Made by a program: the position numbers and the translations under genes. This document shows, piece by piece, positions 1 to 10,592 of a stretch of DNA of 64,000 nucleotides. The notes below the pieces were generated by a model. The model saw only the letters and a program-made list of their open reading frames with translations, made no database searches and was not told the DNA's origin. Numbering within the stretch: position 1 is the first letter of the stretch; each line of letters begins with the position of its first letter. Location: positions 62,001 through 126,000 of the forward strand of contig NZ_SLVJ01000003.1 of the NCBI RefSeq assembly GCF_004345325.1. The letters run 5' to 3'. This DNA comes from Acinetobacter calcoaceticus (lineage in GTDB: Bacteria; Pseudomonadota; Gammaproteobacteria; Pseudomonadales; Moraxellaceae).

Positions 1-2
1 TG

Positions 3-1736
3 ATGTGGGCTGTGGTACTGCTGTGCTTTGTGGGCTTGGTTGCTCGTGCTTTTTATGTACAGGTGATCAATAAAGACTTTTTACAAAATAAAGCCAATGC
101 CAATATTCTCAGAACTGAAAAGTTAACTGCGATGCGTGGCGTAATTTATGATCGTAATGGCGTGCCACTTGCCATCAGTACCCCGATCATGAAAGTGGTG
201 ATTGATCCACGTGATTACTTTGAAACCAAAGCAGAGTTTGATCGCGTAACTGCAGAGCTCAAAGCTCAACCGAATAGCCGTAAACTGAAACGCGCATTAC
301 CTGAAAAAAACCTCAACTTAGATGAGTTGGCAGATGCAGTCGGAATTGATCGCGCTGATTTAAAAGCCAAGTTGAATGCTCGTCCACGTTCACGCTATTT
401 GGTGCTCAAAAAAGAAGTGCCGCCACCACAAGCAGATGTGATCATCGAGCGTGAATTTGCTGGGGTATATGCTGAAAAAGCCTACAAACGTTATTATCCA
501 CAACCGCAAGCCAATGCGCAGATTATTGGTTTAACCAATAGTGAAGGCACAGGGATTGAGGGGCTGGAGATGCAGCTCAATCAGCGCCTTTCTGGGACGG
601 ATGGTGAGCAAAAAATCATCCGAGATAAACATGGTAACCGTGTTAAGAGTCCGGATGTGATTAAAGAAGTGACTGCGGGTGAGGATATCACCCTGAGCAT
701 CGATTCAAGATTGCAATACATCATGTATCGCGAATTGACGGCAGTGGGCGTTGCCAATAATGCGCGTTCTGCTTCAGCGATCGCAGTCGATGTAAAAACC
801 GGTGAGATTATGGCGATGACCAGTTGGCCATCTTATAATCCCAACGATAAAGATGGACTGAGTAACAAAGATGCCATGCGTAACCGTGGTGCGATTGATA
901 TGTTTGAGCCTGGCTCGACCATGAAACCGTTTACCGTTGCTGCGGCAATGGACAGTGGTAAATACACGCCTAACACAGTGATTCAAACTGGTCCTGGCAG
1001 CATGCGTATTGGTAATCACACTATTCGCGATACACATAATTACGGTGCATTGACGGTCACAGGCGTGATTATCAAATCATCCAACGTGGGATCGGCAAAA
1101 ATCGCATTGTCGATGCCATATTCGACCCTACCAACCTTTTTTAAACGTATCGGTTTTGGTCAACGATCGGCAGTCAAGTTTCCGGGTGAAAGTGGCGGTT
1201 TGATCTTGCCACCGAGCAAGTGGAATGTCTCTGAAGTGGGTACCATGGCCTATGGTTATGGGATTAACGCCACCATGCTACAGTTGGCACAAGGCTATGC
1301 CATGCTCGCCAATCATGGTCTGCAACATTCACTCAGCCTATATAAATTAGATGAAAAACCCAAAGGCGAGCAGGTCATTCAAAATAAAATTGCTGATGAT
1401 GTGCTATTGATGCTTGAACAAGTGACCATGCCGGGGGGGACTGCAAAACAAGCGGTGATCCCAGGTTATCGCGTTGGAGGTAAAACCGGTACTGCTCATA
1501 AACTTCGTCCTGATCATCGAGGCTATTCAAATACTGAATATCGCGCGTTGTTTGCAGGTGTAGCACCGATTAGTGATCCGCGCTTGGCTATTATCGTGGT
1601 GGTTGAAAATCCACGTGGCTCCTATTATGGCGGTGTCGTTGCTGCGCCAGTCTTTGCACGCATTATGCAAGAGTCATTACGCTTGTTAAATGTTCCACTC
1701 GATAAACCTTTAGATACTGCTAAAGTTGTGAAATGA
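3..1736 (+). CDS. ftsI: Penicillin-binding protein 3 (FtsI), 5'-truncated by window
   Basis: Division-specific peptidoglycan D,D-transpeptidase of the septal machinery, anchored in the inner membrane. The visible 577 residues begin inside the N-terminal membrane segment (residues 1-18). A pedestal domain follows, then the transpeptidase domain with all three motifs: STMK (305-308, acyl-enzyme serine), SSN (358-360) and KTGT (493-496). The Met at base 3 is probably internal, because the short cytoplasmic tail that normally precedes the membrane helix is missing; the true start should lie just before the window. The stop is followed 7 bases later by murE, so it belongs to the division/cell-wall cluster. 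Family assignment is secure; only the start is unknown. Confidence 0.96.
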   Translation: MWAVVLLCFVGLVARAFYVQVINKDFLQNKANANILRTEKLTAMRGVIYDRNGVPLAISTPIMKVVIDPRDYFETKAEFDRVTAELKAQPNSRKLKRALPEKNLNLDELADAVGIDRADLKAKLNARPRSRYLVLKKEVPPPQADVIIEREFAGVYAEKAYKRYYPQPQANAQIIGLTNSEGTGIEGLEMQLNQRLSGTDGEQKIIRDKHGNRVKSPDVIKEVTAGEDITLSIDSRLQYIMYRELTAVGVANNARSASAIAVDVKTGEIMAMTSWPSYNPNDKDGLSNKDAMRNRGAIDMFEPGSTMKPFTVAAAMDSGKYTPNTVIQTGPGSMRIGNHTIRDTHNYGALTVTGVIIKSSNVGSAKIALSMPYSTLPTFFKRIGFGQRSAVKFPGESGGLILPPSKWNVSEVGTMAYGYGINATMLQLAQGYAMLANHGLQHSLSLYKLDEKPKGEQVIQNKIADDVLLMLEQVTMPGGTAKQAVIPGYRVGGKTGTAHKLRPDHRGYSNTEYRALFAGVAPISDPRLAIIVVVENPRGSYYGGVVAAPVFARIMQESLRLLNVPLDKPLDTAKVVK

Positions 1737-1743
1737 GTTCGTT

Positions 1744-3240
1744 ATGAGTATGTGTTTTCAAGATATCTGCGCTGTTGATACCACACAGACGTGGATGACA
1801 CAGCCCTTTCAAGGCTTTAGCCTAGATAGTCGTCGTGTTCAAGCTGGGCAAATTTTTATTGCGCTCAACAGTTATAGCCAAGCCGATAGAACGCTTGAAT
1901 TTGCTGAGAAGGCCTTGGCTGCTGGTGCTTTGGCCGTGATTAGTGAGCGAGATCTAGGACTAGAGCAAAGCTGGGTCTGTGCGGAAGTGCGACAGCTTAT
2001 GGGGCAATGGCAGCAGCAGTATTTAGCACACCGCTTAACTTTACAGCCTCTACCCGTATTGGCGGTCACAGGCACCAATGGTAAAACCACCATCACCCGC
2101 TTGATCGCTGAATTGATTACCCTGTCTGATCATCGTTGCGCAGTCATGGGCACAACGGGGAATGGTATATTGCCAGAACTAGAGGCCTCCACCCATACCA
2201 CGCTTGATGCTTTGCATTTGCAAGAATTATTGTTTAGCTATCGCCAACAAGGTGCAGACTTTGCCGCCATAGAAGCCAGTTCGCATGGTTTGGAGCAGGG
2301 TCGTTTAAAAGGATGCCAGATTGAAATCGCAGGCTATAGCAACTTAAGTCGTGATCATCTGGATTATCATGGAACTTTAGAGGCCTATGCTGAAGCCAAA
2401 GCGGCGTTATTTTTAAGTTCAACTTTGAAGGTTGCAGTGATCAATGCAGATGATCCCTATGCACATCTGATGCTTGATGCTGCGAGCCGTAATCCTGCAC
2501 ATCCGAAAATATTGACTTATTCAACCCGTCAAGCTGCGGACTATCAAGTTTTTGCAATTCAATACAGTTTGGATGGGGTGCAATTTCGCTTAAAAACCCG
2601 TTTAGCTGAGTATGATGTACACAGTCCGTTATTGGGTCATTTTAATATCGAAAATCTGGTCGCCAGTTTGGTTATGGCGGAGCAAGCCGGTTTTGATTTA
2701 GCTCAATTAATTGCACAGGTACCGCAGTTGCAAGGTGCACCCGGACGGATGCAAGTGATACGTGATGCTGATCGACTGTTTGTGGTGGATTATGCACATA
2801 CCCCAGATGCCTTGATTCAAGTGCTCAAAACCCTGAAACGCCATGTTAATCATCGCCTATGGGCAGTATTTGGTTGTGGTGGCGATCGAGATCGTGGCAA
2901 GCGACCACTGATGGCACGTGCAGCACTGGAAATAGCAGATCAAATTGTGCTGACCTCGGATAATCCGCGCACCGAAGATCCTATTCAAATTTTTGCCGAT
3001 ATGAAGCATGAGGTGGATTTCTCTCAGCGCGAAGTCAATGAAATTCATGATCGCCGTGAAGCGATTAAATATGCTGTGCTGCATGCTCAAGCTGGCGATA
3101 TTATCGTAATCGCGGGTAAGGGTCATGAAAATTATCAAGAAATATCAGGTGTGAGACATTGGTTTGATGACGTGGTTGAGGTCCAAGCAGCTTTGGATCA
3201 CGCTGTGCATCATCCTCATGCCGCATATCCAGCCCTATAA
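1744..3240 (+). CDS. murE: UDP-MurNAc-tripeptide synthetase (MurE)
   Basis: Cytoplasmic Mur ligase that adds meso-diaminopimelate to UDP-MurNAc-L-Ala-D-Glu using ATP. The 498 residues show the N-terminal UDP-binding domain, the ATP loop GTNGKTT (110-116), the lysine usually carbamylated in this family (about K219, in AEAKAAL), and the DNPR motif (406-409) that marks DAP-specific rather than lysine-specific MurE. Length is normal. It starts 7 bases after ftsI and is followed by murF, so it is almost certainly co-transcribed with both. Confidence 0.97.
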   Translation: MSMCFQDICAVDTTQTWMTQPFQGFSLDSRRVQAGQIFIALNSYSQADRTLEFAEKALAAGALAVISERDLGLEQSWVCAEVRQLMGQWQQQYLAHRLTLQPLPVLAVTGTNGKTTITRLIAELITLSDHRCAVMGTTGNGILPELEASTHTTLDALHLQELLFSYRQQGADFAAIEASSHGLEQGRLKGCQIEIAGYSNLSRDHLDYHGTLEAYAEAKAALFLSSTLKVAVINADDPYAHLMLDAASRNPAHPKILTYSTRQAADYQVFAIQYSLDGVQFRLKTRLAEYDVHSPLLGHFNIENLVASLVMAEQAGFDLAQLIAQVPQLQGAPGRMQVIRDADRLFVVDYAHTPDALIQVLKTLKRHVNHRLWAVFGCGGDRDRGKRPLMARAALEIADQIVLTSDNPRTEDPIQIFADMKHEVDFSQREVNEIHDRREAIKYAVLHAQAGDIIVIAGKGHENYQEISGVRHWFDDVVEVQAALDHAVHHPHAAYPAL

Positions 3241-3261
3241 GATGACAGTTTAGGAATACCC

Positions 3262-4665
3262 ATGCATACCTCTACCACCAGTACAGCGATATTGGAACCT
3301 TGGACCGCAGAACAATTATTACAAGCGACCCAAGGCTATTGGCATTTAGACCGTCGACCAGATGCAGAGATTAAGCGGATATTGACGGATTCACGGCATG
3401 CTGAATCTGGAGACGCATTCTTAGCACTCAAAGGTGAGCGTTTTGATGCACATGATTTTGTTGCACAAGTCGTTGCACAGGGCTGCCAAGTGGTGATCGT
3501 CAGTCGGCCTTTGGATGTGATGGATCAGGATGTATTTCAGTTGGTGGTGTCCGATACACGTTTGGCACTTGGACAATTAGGCGCCTATCGACGTTCACAA
3601 CACCCACATTTAAAAGTCATTGCACTGACGGGAAGCAGCGGTAAAACCACCGTCAAAGAAATGCTCTACAGCATACTATCGCAGCGTGCGGCAACCTTGG
3701 TAACCCGTGGCAATCTCAACAATGATTTGGGTGTGCCGATGATGCTATTGGAGTTACGTGCTGAGCACCAATATGCAGTGATGGAGTTGGGTGCCAATCA
3801 TCAAGGTGAAATTGACTATACCGCGCAATTGGTTCAACCCGATGTTGCGGGAATATTGAATATTGGTACGGCTCATCTAGGTGAATTTGGCGGTCGAGAT
3901 GGTATTTGCCGAGCAAAATCTGAGATTTATGCACATATCAATGCACAGGGGACCGCGATTGTTCCTGCGGATGATGCTTATTTCAGACAGATCTCAGCAG
4001 CGATTCAGAGTCCACATCGTTTGAGCTTTGGTCAAGGTGGTGATGTCTATGCCACACAGATTCAGTTGCATGCACAGTCTACAAGTTTTGTGTTGAATAG
4101 CCCACAGGGTCAACATGCATTGGAATTACCGTTTGCTGGTTTACATAATGTGCACAATGCAACGGCTGCTGCAGCCTTTGCTTTGGCCATTGGTATTGAT
4201 ATTAATGATATTATAGTTGGGCTGGCCAAGGCGCAGGGTGCCAAAGGGCGGCTGAATTTTATTCAAAAGAATAATATATTGTTCATCGATGATACTTATA
4301 ATGCAAATCCTAGTTCGATGCGAGCTGCAGCCCAAGTGCTGACACAGCAAGCAGGTGTTCGAGTGATGGTATTGGGCGATATCGGTGAATTGGGTGATGC
4401 AGCACTGCTTGAGCACCATGATCTAGGCCGAGACCTAGCACAATTGCCGATCGAATATGTGATCCCAGTGGGTGAGTTTGCAGCGAGCACCGCCAGTGGT
4501 GATGCCACACAAAAGATACGAGCCTATGCCACTCAGGCTGAAGCTTTAATTGATTTACTAAAATTGACTGAAAAACATCAACCGCAGTCCATGAGTTTCT
4601 TGTTCAAAGGTTCTCGCTCTACCCATATGGAAACGTTGATGGCTGATTTGATGGAGAAAATTTAA
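3262..4665 (+). CDS. murF: UDP-MurNAc-pentapeptide synthetase (MurF)
   Basis: Ligase that adds D-Ala-D-Ala to UDP-MurNAc-tripeptide, the last cytoplasmic step before the lipid-linked stage. The 467-residue protein has the Mur-ligase ATP loop TGSSGKTT (123-130), the GNLNND segment after it, and the C-terminal domain with [11 protein letters not shown], typical of MurF. Its stop codon shares one base with the start of mraY (TAATG), so translation of the two is probably coupled. Nothing unusual. Confidence 0.97.
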   Translation: MHTSTTSTAILEPWTAEQLLQATQGYWHLDRRPDAEIKRILTDSRHAESGDAFLALKGERFDAHDFVAQVVAQGCQVVIVSRPLDVMDQDVFQLVVSDTRLALGQLGAYRRSQHPHLKVIALTGSSGKTTVKEMLYSILSQRAATLVTRGNLNNDLGVPMMLLELRAEHQYAVMELGANHQGEIDYTAQLVQPDVAGILNIGTAHLGEFGGRDGICRAKSEIYAHINAQGTAIVPADDAYFRQISAAIQSPHRLSFGQGGDVYATQIQLHAQSTSFVLNSPQGQHALELPFAGLHNVHNATAAAAFALAIGIDINDIIVGLAKAQGAKGRLNFIQKNNILFIDDTYNANPSSMRAAAQVLTQQAGVRVMVLGDIGELGDAALLEHHDLGRDLAQLPIEYVIPVGEFAASTASGDATQKIRAYATQAEALIDLLKLTEKHQPQSMSFLFKGSRSTHMETLMADLMEKI

Positions 4666-5783
4666 TGCTGTTATGGTTATTTGAACAACTTGCGGGCTAT
4701 AACAGCTCATTCCAAGTGGTTCGATATTTAACATTAAGATCGTTGCTGAGTGTACTCACTGCCTTAACCATCGGTTTGGTTTTGGGTCCAGTGATGATCC
4801 GAAAGTTACATGCATTGAAATATGGCCAGGCGGTCAGTTCCTATGCGCCAGAGAATCACGCAAAAAAAATGGGTACACCAACCATGGGGGGGGTGCTGAT
4901 TTTACTTTCGATTGGCTTAAGTACTTTGCTTTGGGCAGATTTATCCAATCCCTATGTCTGGATTGTGCTGTTGGTGATGGTGGTATTCGGTGCAGTCGGT
5001 TGGGCTGATGACTGGATTAAAGTCCGTTATAAAGACAATGCGGGCTTGCCAGCACGGAAGAAGTTTTTTTGGACTTCGGTAGGTGCTTTAGGTGCAGGTA
5101 TTGCATTGTATTTGATTGCGGATCGTCAACCCAATCCAGCACATAGTGCGGATATGATGGATCTGTTGATTCCCTTCTTTAAAAATCTCAGTATTCCATT
5201 TTCGGCTATACCATTGGGCATAGGCTTTATTCTCTTTACCTATATCGTCATCAATGGTGCATCCAATGCGGTGAACTTGACCGATGGTCTTGATGGCTTG
5301 GCAATTATGCCAATCGTGTTGGTGGCAGCGGGCCTAGGTGTATTTGCTTATTTGGCAGGTGATATCCGTTTTGCAGAATATTTGCATATTCCTTATGTCA
5401 AATATGCTTCAGAATTGGTGGTGATTTGTGCTGCAATGATTGGCGCAGGCTTGGCCTTCCTTTGGTATAATGCGCACCCTGCGCAAGTCTTCATGGGTGA
5501 TGTCGGTGCATTGGCCTTGGGTGCGATGCTCGGTACGATTGCTGTAATGGTACGTCAAGAGATCGTATTTGCGATCATGGGCGGGGTATTTGTGATTGAA
5601 GCTGTATCTGTCTTCTTGCAAATTGGTTCATTGCGTATGCGTAATAAACGCGTCTTCCTGATGGCGCCGTTGCATCATCATTATGAGAAAAAAGGCTGGC
5701 GCGAAACTCAAGTGGTGATCCGCTTCTGGATTATTACCATTATTTTGGTAGTTTTGGGTCTGATGACTTTAAAACTTCGCTAA
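4665..5783 (+). CDS. mraY: Phospho-MurNAc-pentapeptide transferase (MraY)
   Basis: Integral membrane enzyme that moves phospho-MurNAc-pentapeptide onto undecaprenyl phosphate, making lipid I. The 372-residue sequence has about ten hydrophobic helices and the family signatures: [10 protein letters not shown] near residue 67, [10 protein letters not shown] with the catalytic aspartates, [11 protein letters not shown], and the HHHYEKKGW histidine cluster near the C terminus. Its ATG overlaps the murF stop. A hairpin with a T-run follows (5807-5828), so the cluster seems to end here rather than continue into murD. Confidence 0.97.
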   Translation: MLLWLFEQLAGYNSSFQVVRYLTLRSLLSVLTALTIGLVLGPVMIRKLHALKYGQAVSSYAPENHAKKMGTPTMGGVLILLSIGLSTLLWADLSNPYVWIVLLVMVVFGAVGWADDWIKVRYKDNAGLPARKKFFWTSVGALGAGIALYLIADRQPNPAHSADMMDLLIPFFKNLSIPFSAIPLGIGFILFTYIVINGASNAVNLTDGLDGLAIMPIVLVAAGLGVFAYLAGDIRFAEYLHIPYVKYASELVVICAAMIGAGLAFLWYNAHPAQVFMGDVGALALGAMLGTIAVMVRQEIVFAIMGGVFVIEAVSVFLQIGSLRMRNKRVFLMAPLHHHYEKKGWRETQVVIRFWIITIILVVLGLMTLKLR

Positions 5784-5806
5784 GCTTAAGCAAAATCGAT
5801 ATGATA

Positions 5807-5828
5807 AGTCGGCATTTGCCGGCTTTTT
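5807..5828 (+). terminator. Intrinsic terminator after mraY
   Basis: Inverted repeat AGTCGGCA / TGCCGGCT (one G-T pair) with a very short loop, followed by a run of six T. It lies 23 bases after the mraY stop and ends the ftsI-murE-murF-mraY transcript before rlmA. Confidence 0.8.
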
Positions 5829-5869
5829 TAATGGCTGTTGTAGCCCATTTAAACGCCTCGGAGTGAGCC

Positions 5870-6673
5870 ATGAATTTATTGATGTGTCCTGTATGTTCAC
5901 ACCCTTTACAACGCGAACAGCGCCGTTGGTACTGTGAAAACAATCATAGCTATGATGTGGCCAAACAAGGTTATGTCAATCTACATGTGGTGCAGCATAA
6001 ACACAGTAAAAATCCGGGCGATACGGTGGCGTCGATCGAGGCGAGACGGGCATTTTTACAAGCGCAGTATTATCAGGATCTACAACAAGCTGTTGTGAGT
6101 TTGATCCACAAACTGAAGATTGAAAATTTGCTTGATATCGGCTGTGGTGAGGGTTATTACACCTCAGCGATGCAAGCAGAAGTCTTGCAGTGTGTCGGTG
6201 TGGATATCGCCAAAAATGCAGTTCACGTTGCTGCTAAGTTGAATCCAGAGGTGACTTGGGTGGTCGGAACAGGTGCGATCCTACCTGTGCTGGATCAATC
6301 CATAGATCTATGTAGTAGCTTGTTTAGCCCGATTCCGCAGCAAGAAATTTTGCGGGTGCTGAAGCCGAAGGGTTATTTACTGGTGGTGACCCCAGCAGAG
6401 CAACATCTCTATGCGCTGCGTGAAGCCTTGTTTGAGCAGGTCAATGCCCATCATCCTGAAAAGTTTGTAGAGCAGTTGCAAGCAGATTTTGAATTGCTGC
6501 AACAATCAGTGGTGAATTCGGCGTTGCATTTGCCTCAACAAGATCTTAAAAATCTAATCGCAATGACCCCTTATGCGTATAAGGCCAAGCCTGAGCTGCG
6601 GTTACAGCTCGAACAGCGAGCATCAATGGATGTGACTGCGAGTTTTCAGATCTACCTATTTCAAAAGAAATAA
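5870..6673 (+). CDS. rlmA: 23S rRNA (guanine-N1)-methyltransferase RlmA
   Basis: SAM-dependent methyltransferase expected to modify N1 of G745 (E. coli numbering) in 23S rRNA. The 267-residue protein opens with the RlmA zinc site (C6, C9, C22, H26: CPVC...WYCENNH), continues with the YDVAKQGYVNL segment, and has the Rossmann SAM motif LLDIGCGEGYY (about residues 83-93). A good ribosome binding site (GGAGTG) precedes the ATG. It has its own transcription unit between the mraY terminator and a convergent hairpin pair shared with mrcA. Confidence 0.93.
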   Translation: MNLLMCPVCSHPLQREQRRWYCENNHSYDVAKQGYVNLHVVQHKHSKNPGDTVASIEARRAFLQAQYYQDLQQAVVSLIHKLKIENLLDIGCGEGYYTSAMQAEVLQCVGVDIAKNAVHVAAKLNPEVTWVVGTGAILPVLDQSIDLCSSLFSPIPQQEILRVLKPKGYLLVVTPAEQHLYALREALFEQVNAHHPEKFVEQLQADFELLQQSVVNSALHLPQQDLKNLIAMTPYAYKAKPELRLQLEQRASMDVTASFQIYLFQKK

Positions 6674-6709
6674 TATTGAAGTGTGAGTCATGCACTGTCG
6701 TCAAAATAA

Positions 6710-6737
6710 CAAAGCCAGCCTCATCAGGCTGGCTTTG
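6710..6737. terminator. Convergent hairpin between rlmA and mrcA
   Basis: Perfect inverted repeat CAAAGCCAGCC / GGCTGGCTTTG (11-bp arms, 6-base loop) between two convergent genes. There is no strong T-run on either side, so a terminator role rests on position and stem strength. Confidence 0.6.
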
Positions 6738-6740
6738 TAG

Positions 6741-6770
6741 TCTAGATCAATCGCTATTGATTGATCTAGA
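6741..6770. repeat. Perfect 12-bp-arm inverted repeat next to mrcA end
   Basis: TCTAGATCAATC / GATTGATCTAGA with a 6-base loop, just 3 bases from the hairpin at 6710-6737 and 14 bases beyond the mrcA stop. No T-run. Two strong hairpins in a row may protect or terminate the mrcA transcript; the function is inferred. Confidence 0.6.
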
Positions 6771-6784
6771 TGCAATCAGGCAGA

Positions 6785-9370
6785 TTACTGCACTTGATTA
6801 ATTAAGTTTTCCATAGAATCACGTGGCGCTGCTTCGCGTTTAGGCGTTGTTGCAGGTGGCGTACTTGGAGCAGGGGCGGTGATCGGTTTATTGCTCTCAT
6901 CACCTGGCAGGTCATCAAAGTCAGATGACGGATTACGCGCTGGAACCACGGGAGCAGGACGATAGATCGGTCTTGCCATCGGTGGGGAGGTTCGATACTC
7001 ATCTTTCTGGATGGTGGTGTCCTGCACTACAAGATGCGTTTGACCACGTTCTTCACGCGTTAAAGGCGCTTTGGCATCTTTATCAAGTTGTACCCAAGCC
7101 GATGGCGTACCTTGCAAAGACTTATCCATATAAGAAACCCAAATCGGTAATGCCGCCACGCCACCATACTCGCGACGTCCGAGTGTGGTAGGACGGTCAA
7201 AGCCGACCCAAGTGATGGTGACTAATTTGCCATTAAAGCCTGCAAACCATGCATCTTTGGCATCATTGGTGGTTCCTGTTTTACCTGCAAGATCACTGCG
7301 GCCAATTTTCAAAGCAGCACGTCCAGTACCACGCTCAATTACATCACGAAGAATATTTGCCATGTCGTAAGCAGAACTTGATTTTAAAATCCGTTGGGCT
7401 TGACGATACTGACTCTGTTCTTCTTTGCTGAGTTTTTTCGGCGTAGGCTGCGGTTGACTCGCCACTAGGCTCTGGCTAGCAGCAGTTTGGTTAATGCCAT
7501 CAATCACTTCATCATCTGTGGTTACGGTATCGGGGTCCGCAACAACGGTTTGTTCATTGATACAACTGATACAGGCATATTCGGGATTGGCTTCAAAAAT
7601 GACTTTGCCATAAGCATCTTCGATACGACTAATGAAGTGCGGTTGTACACGATAACCCCCATTGGCAATGGCAGAATAGCCTGTTGCCATCTGAATCGGG
7701 AGTACCTGAGGTGTACCAAGTGCAATGGTGAAGTTGCGTGGGATTTGATCTTCTTGTAGGCCAAAGTCCATAAATAACTGACGTGTACGTTCTAGACCGA
7801 CACTTTGTAATATGCGAACCGATACGGTATTTCGAGATAAGTACAACGCACGACGTAATGGAATCGTACCCAAATAGCGACCATCCGCATTTCTAGGTGA
7901 CCATCGACCAATGGTGATCGGATTGTCTTCTACCATGGTGTAGGGGGTCATGCCACGCTCTAAAGCCAATGCATATACAAAGGGTTTAATAGTCGAACCA
8001 GGTTGACGCCAGCCTTGAATAGCACGGTTAAATTTAGATTGATAAAAGTTATAACCACCCACTACAGCGATAATTGCACCATTATTCGGATTAATAGAAA
8101 TCAATTGACCTTGTACTTTAGGGACTTGGATTAAAGACCAAGCGGTTTTGTCGCTATTTGGGCGCAGGCGAATAATATCTTTAACTTTTACGATTTGTGA
8201 AGCATTGCTTGGAGCTCCACCGACACTATTGGCATTACGATATGGACGCACCCATGACATACCCGACCATGGCACAGTGACCGTATTACCATCTTGCATC
8301 AGGGCCTCGAAGCTACTGCTGCTGACTTTGACCACTTCTGCTGGATAGGTGTTGGCATAAGGTAAGAAGTCTTTCAGGGGTTTATCATGTGCTTCTGGAC
8401 CGCGCCAACCGTGGCGTCGATCATAGGCCTCTAAACCTTGCTGTACCGCATCTTCGGCATATTGCTGACGCTTGCTGTCAATGGTGGTATAGACCTTATA
8501 ACCTGAGTCGATAGCCAAATCACCAAACTTGTCAACCAGTTCTGCGCGAACCATCTCACCGACATAGGGATGTTTATTGCTAATCCCACGATCAGGCATA
8601 CTGAGATTAATCGGTTCAGCCACTGCAGTTTGATATTCTGCTTGTTGGATATAACCGAGTTGTAGCATGCGGCCTAAGATCCAATTGCGACGTTCTAGTG
8701 CGCGATCTGGATTGACCACTGGATTGTATTTTGATGGTGCTTTGGGTAGACCTGCAATCATCGCCATTTGAGCGATACTGAGCTGGTCTAAGCTCTTGTC
8801 ATAATAAATTTTTGCAGCAGCGGCGATCCCATAGGCATTTTTTCCTAAGAATATTTTATTGACATAGAGCGATAATATTTCTTCTTTAGACAGATTTTGT
8901 TCTATTTTTCGCGCCAAAAACACTTCTGTAAGTTTACGTTTTAAAGTTCGCTCTGGACTAAGATAATAGTTTTTTGCCACTTGCATGGTGATGGTTGAAC
9001 CACCGGTTTGCACATTGGAGCGAGTCACCGTTTCACTGAGCGCACGGCCTAGACTCTTAAAGCTGATCCCACTATGTTCAAAAAATGAGGAGTCTTCTGC
9101 AGCCAAAAAGGCATGGATGAAATGCGACGGAATTTGCTCATATTCAACGGGGACTGAAAGTTTGCCGCCATATTCTGCAATCAATTGATTGTCTGAAGAG
9201 TAGACCTGCAAGGGTTTGAGCAATGGCGCTTTCTTGAGTGAGCTCATTTCAGGTAGGGAAGGGGCGATGTAGAGATACATGCCATAAAAACCCATAGGAA
9301 TTGCGATCAAAAGCATAATGATCAGCAAAAATAATGGATGAATTGAACCTGAACAAGATAGCTTTTTCAT
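6785..9370 (-). CDS. mrcA: Penicillin-binding protein 1A, bifunctional transglycosylase/transpeptidase
   Basis: Class A PBP that polymerises glycan strands and cross-links them, anchored in the inner membrane by one helix (about residues 12-33). The glycosyltransferase 51 domain shows EDSSFFEHSG (92-101, catalytic Glu), GGSTITMQ (123-130) and RKLTEVFLARKIEQ. An OB-like insert follows, then the transpeptidase domain with STIK (459-462), SRN (512-514) and KTGT (697-700). The 861-residue length and the acidic, proline-rich C-terminal tail are normal for PBP1a. It is transcribed divergently from pilM, the arrangement also seen in Pseudomonas. I see no clear Shine-Dalgarno sequence before the ATG. 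Confidence 0.96.
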   Translation of the reverse strand: MKKLSCSGSIHPLFLLIIMLLIAIPMGFYGMYLYIAPSLPEMSSLKKAPLLKPLQVYSSDNQLIAEYGGKLSVPVEYEQIPSHFIHAFLAAEDSSFFEHSGISFKSLGRALSETVTRSNVQTGGSTITMQVAKNYYLSPERTLKRKLTEVFLARKIEQNLSKEEILSLYVNKIFLGKNAYGIAAAAKIYYDKSLDQLSIAQMAMIAGLPKAPSKYNPVVNPDRALERRNWILGRMLQLGYIQQAEYQTAVAEPINLSMPDRGISNKHPYVGEMVRAELVDKFGDLAIDSGYKVYTTIDSKRQQYAEDAVQQGLEAYDRRHGWRGPEAHDKPLKDFLPYANTYPAEVVKVSSSSFEALMQDGNTVTVPWSGMSWVRPYRNANSVGGAPSNASQIVKVKDIIRLRPNSDKTAWSLIQVPKVQGQLISINPNNGAIIAVVGGYNFYQSKFNRAIQGWRQPGSTIKPFVYALALERGMTPYTMVEDNPITIGRWSPRNADGRYLGTIPLRRALYLSRNTVSVRILQSVGLERTRQLFMDFGLQEDQIPRNFTIALGTPQVLPIQMATGYSAIANGGYRVQPHFISRIEDAYGKVIFEANPEYACISCINEQTVVADPDTVTTDDEVIDGINQTAASQSLVASQPQPTPKKLSKEEQSQYRQAQRILKSSSAYDMANILRDVIERGTGRAALKIGRSDLAGKTGTTNDAKDAWFAGFNGKLVTITWVGFDRPTTLGRREYGGVAALPIWVSYMDKSLQGTPSAWVQLDKDAKAPLTREERGQTHLVVQDTTIQKDEYRTSPPMARPIYRPAPVVPARNPSSDFDDLPGDESNKPITAPAPSTPPATTPKREAAPRDSMENLINQVQ

Positions 9371-9494
9371 AACAAGTAAGTTTTAATATGAGCTAATGGC
9401 AAACGAAGTGCTGGTCAGTATAACTTCTCATTTAAAGGATTGTTAGATGAGTGACAGAATCTACAATAAAAATTAGACCGACAGCATTTCGTTT

Positions 9495-9515
9495 TTTGTT
9501 ATTGACGATAACAAA
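9495..9515. promoter_or_regulatory. Inverted repeat just upstream of pilM
   Basis: Perfect inverted repeat TTTGTTAT / ATAACAAA around a 5-base loop (TGACG), ending 15 bases before the pilM GTG start and inside the mrcA-pilM divergent spacer. It could be an operator or a 5'-UTR hairpin; no known regulator site is recognised. Confidence 0.35.
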
Positions 9516-9530
9516 GACTAGGAAAATATC

Positions 9531-10592
9531 GTGCTTAGACTATTTCGTAAGCAAAATAAGCAATTAATAGGTGTTGATATTAGTTCTACATCCGTCAAAA
9601 TACTAGAACTTTCTAAAAAAAATGATCGATATTGTGTGGAAAGCTATGGTTTAAGCCCCTTGGCAGAGGGCAGCGTGGTTGAAAAAAATATCCTTCATCC
9701 AGAGGCGGTCGCAGATGCCTTAGAGCGTGCTATTCAGATCGCAAATCCACGTTCATCTCATGTAGTGGTCGCGATTCCAACCTCAATGGTGATCCATAAA
9801 CAACTCGAAATGGATGCTGATCTCAGCGATGATGAACGCGAGATTCAAATCCGTATTGACGCTGAACAATATATCCCATTTCCACTCGATGAGGTAAGTC
9901 TCGATTTTGAAGTCTTGCCAGATCAAGCCTCCAATCCGCATCGTGTAAGTGTGTTGCTCGCAGCGACACGCACTGAAAATGTTGATGCCCGTATAGAAGT
10001 CTTAGAAATGGCGGGCCTCTCCGCTCGAGTCGCGGATGTAGAGAGCTACGCTTTAGAACGCGCTTTTGCAATCTATGCAGATTATATGCCCGTTGGCGTA
10101 CAGACTATAGGTGTCTTGGATATTGGTCATACCATGACCACCTTGTCGGTACTACACCAAGGGAAAATTATTTATACTCGGGAGCATATTTTTGGTGGTA
10201 AGCAACTGACCCAAGAAGTGCAAAATCGTTACGGTCTATCCTATAAAGAAGCGGGAAGGGCTAAAAAAAGTCGAACGCTGCCAGATGATTATGAGACTGA
10301 GGTTTTGGCGCCGTTTCTTGATGCGGTGGTTCAACAAGCAGCACGCTCTTTGCAATTCTTTTTTTCATCGACGCAATTCAATGAAGTTGATCACCTGTTA
10401 TTAGCAGGAGGTAATGCCAATATCGCTGGGTTGTCACGCTTATTGGAGCAAAAACTTGGTTATCGTGTGAGCATTGCCAATCCATTTATACAAATGGGAT
10501 TTTCCTCACAAATTGATTTAAAAAAAATTGAAAATGACGCACCATCGTTAATGGTGGCATGTGGCCTTGCATTACGGTGTTTTGATTCATGA
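9531..10592 (+). CDS. pilM: Type IV pilus inner-membrane platform protein PilM
   Basis: Actin-like cytoplasmic ATP-binding protein that binds the N terminus of PilN and links the PilNOP alignment complex to the pilus motor. The 353-residue sequence has the FtsA/PilM nucleotide fold: GVDISSTSVKILEL near the N terminus, GVLDIGHTMTTL in the middle, and LLLAGGNANIAGL near the C terminus. The start is GTG, with AGGA eight bases upstream. The stop overlaps pilN by 4 bases, so it heads the pilMNOPQ operon needed for twitching and, in Acinetobacter, natural transformation. Confidence 0.95.
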   Translation: MLRLFRKQNKQLIGVDISSTSVKILELSKKNDRYCVESYGLSPLAEGSVVEKNILHPEAVADALERAIQIANPRSSHVVVAIPTSMVIHKQLEMDADLSDDEREIQIRIDAEQYIPFPLDEVSLDFEVLPDQASNPHRVSVLLAATRTENVDARIEVLEMAGLSARVADVESYALERAFAIYADYMPVGVQTIGVLDIGHTMTTLSVLHQGKIIYTREHIFGGKQLTQEVQNRYGLSYKEAGRAKKSRTLPDDYETEVLAPFLDAVVQQAARSLQFFFSSTQFNEVDHLLLAGGNANIAGLSRLLEQKLGYRVSIANPFIQMGFSSQIDLKKIENDAPSLMVACGLALRCFDS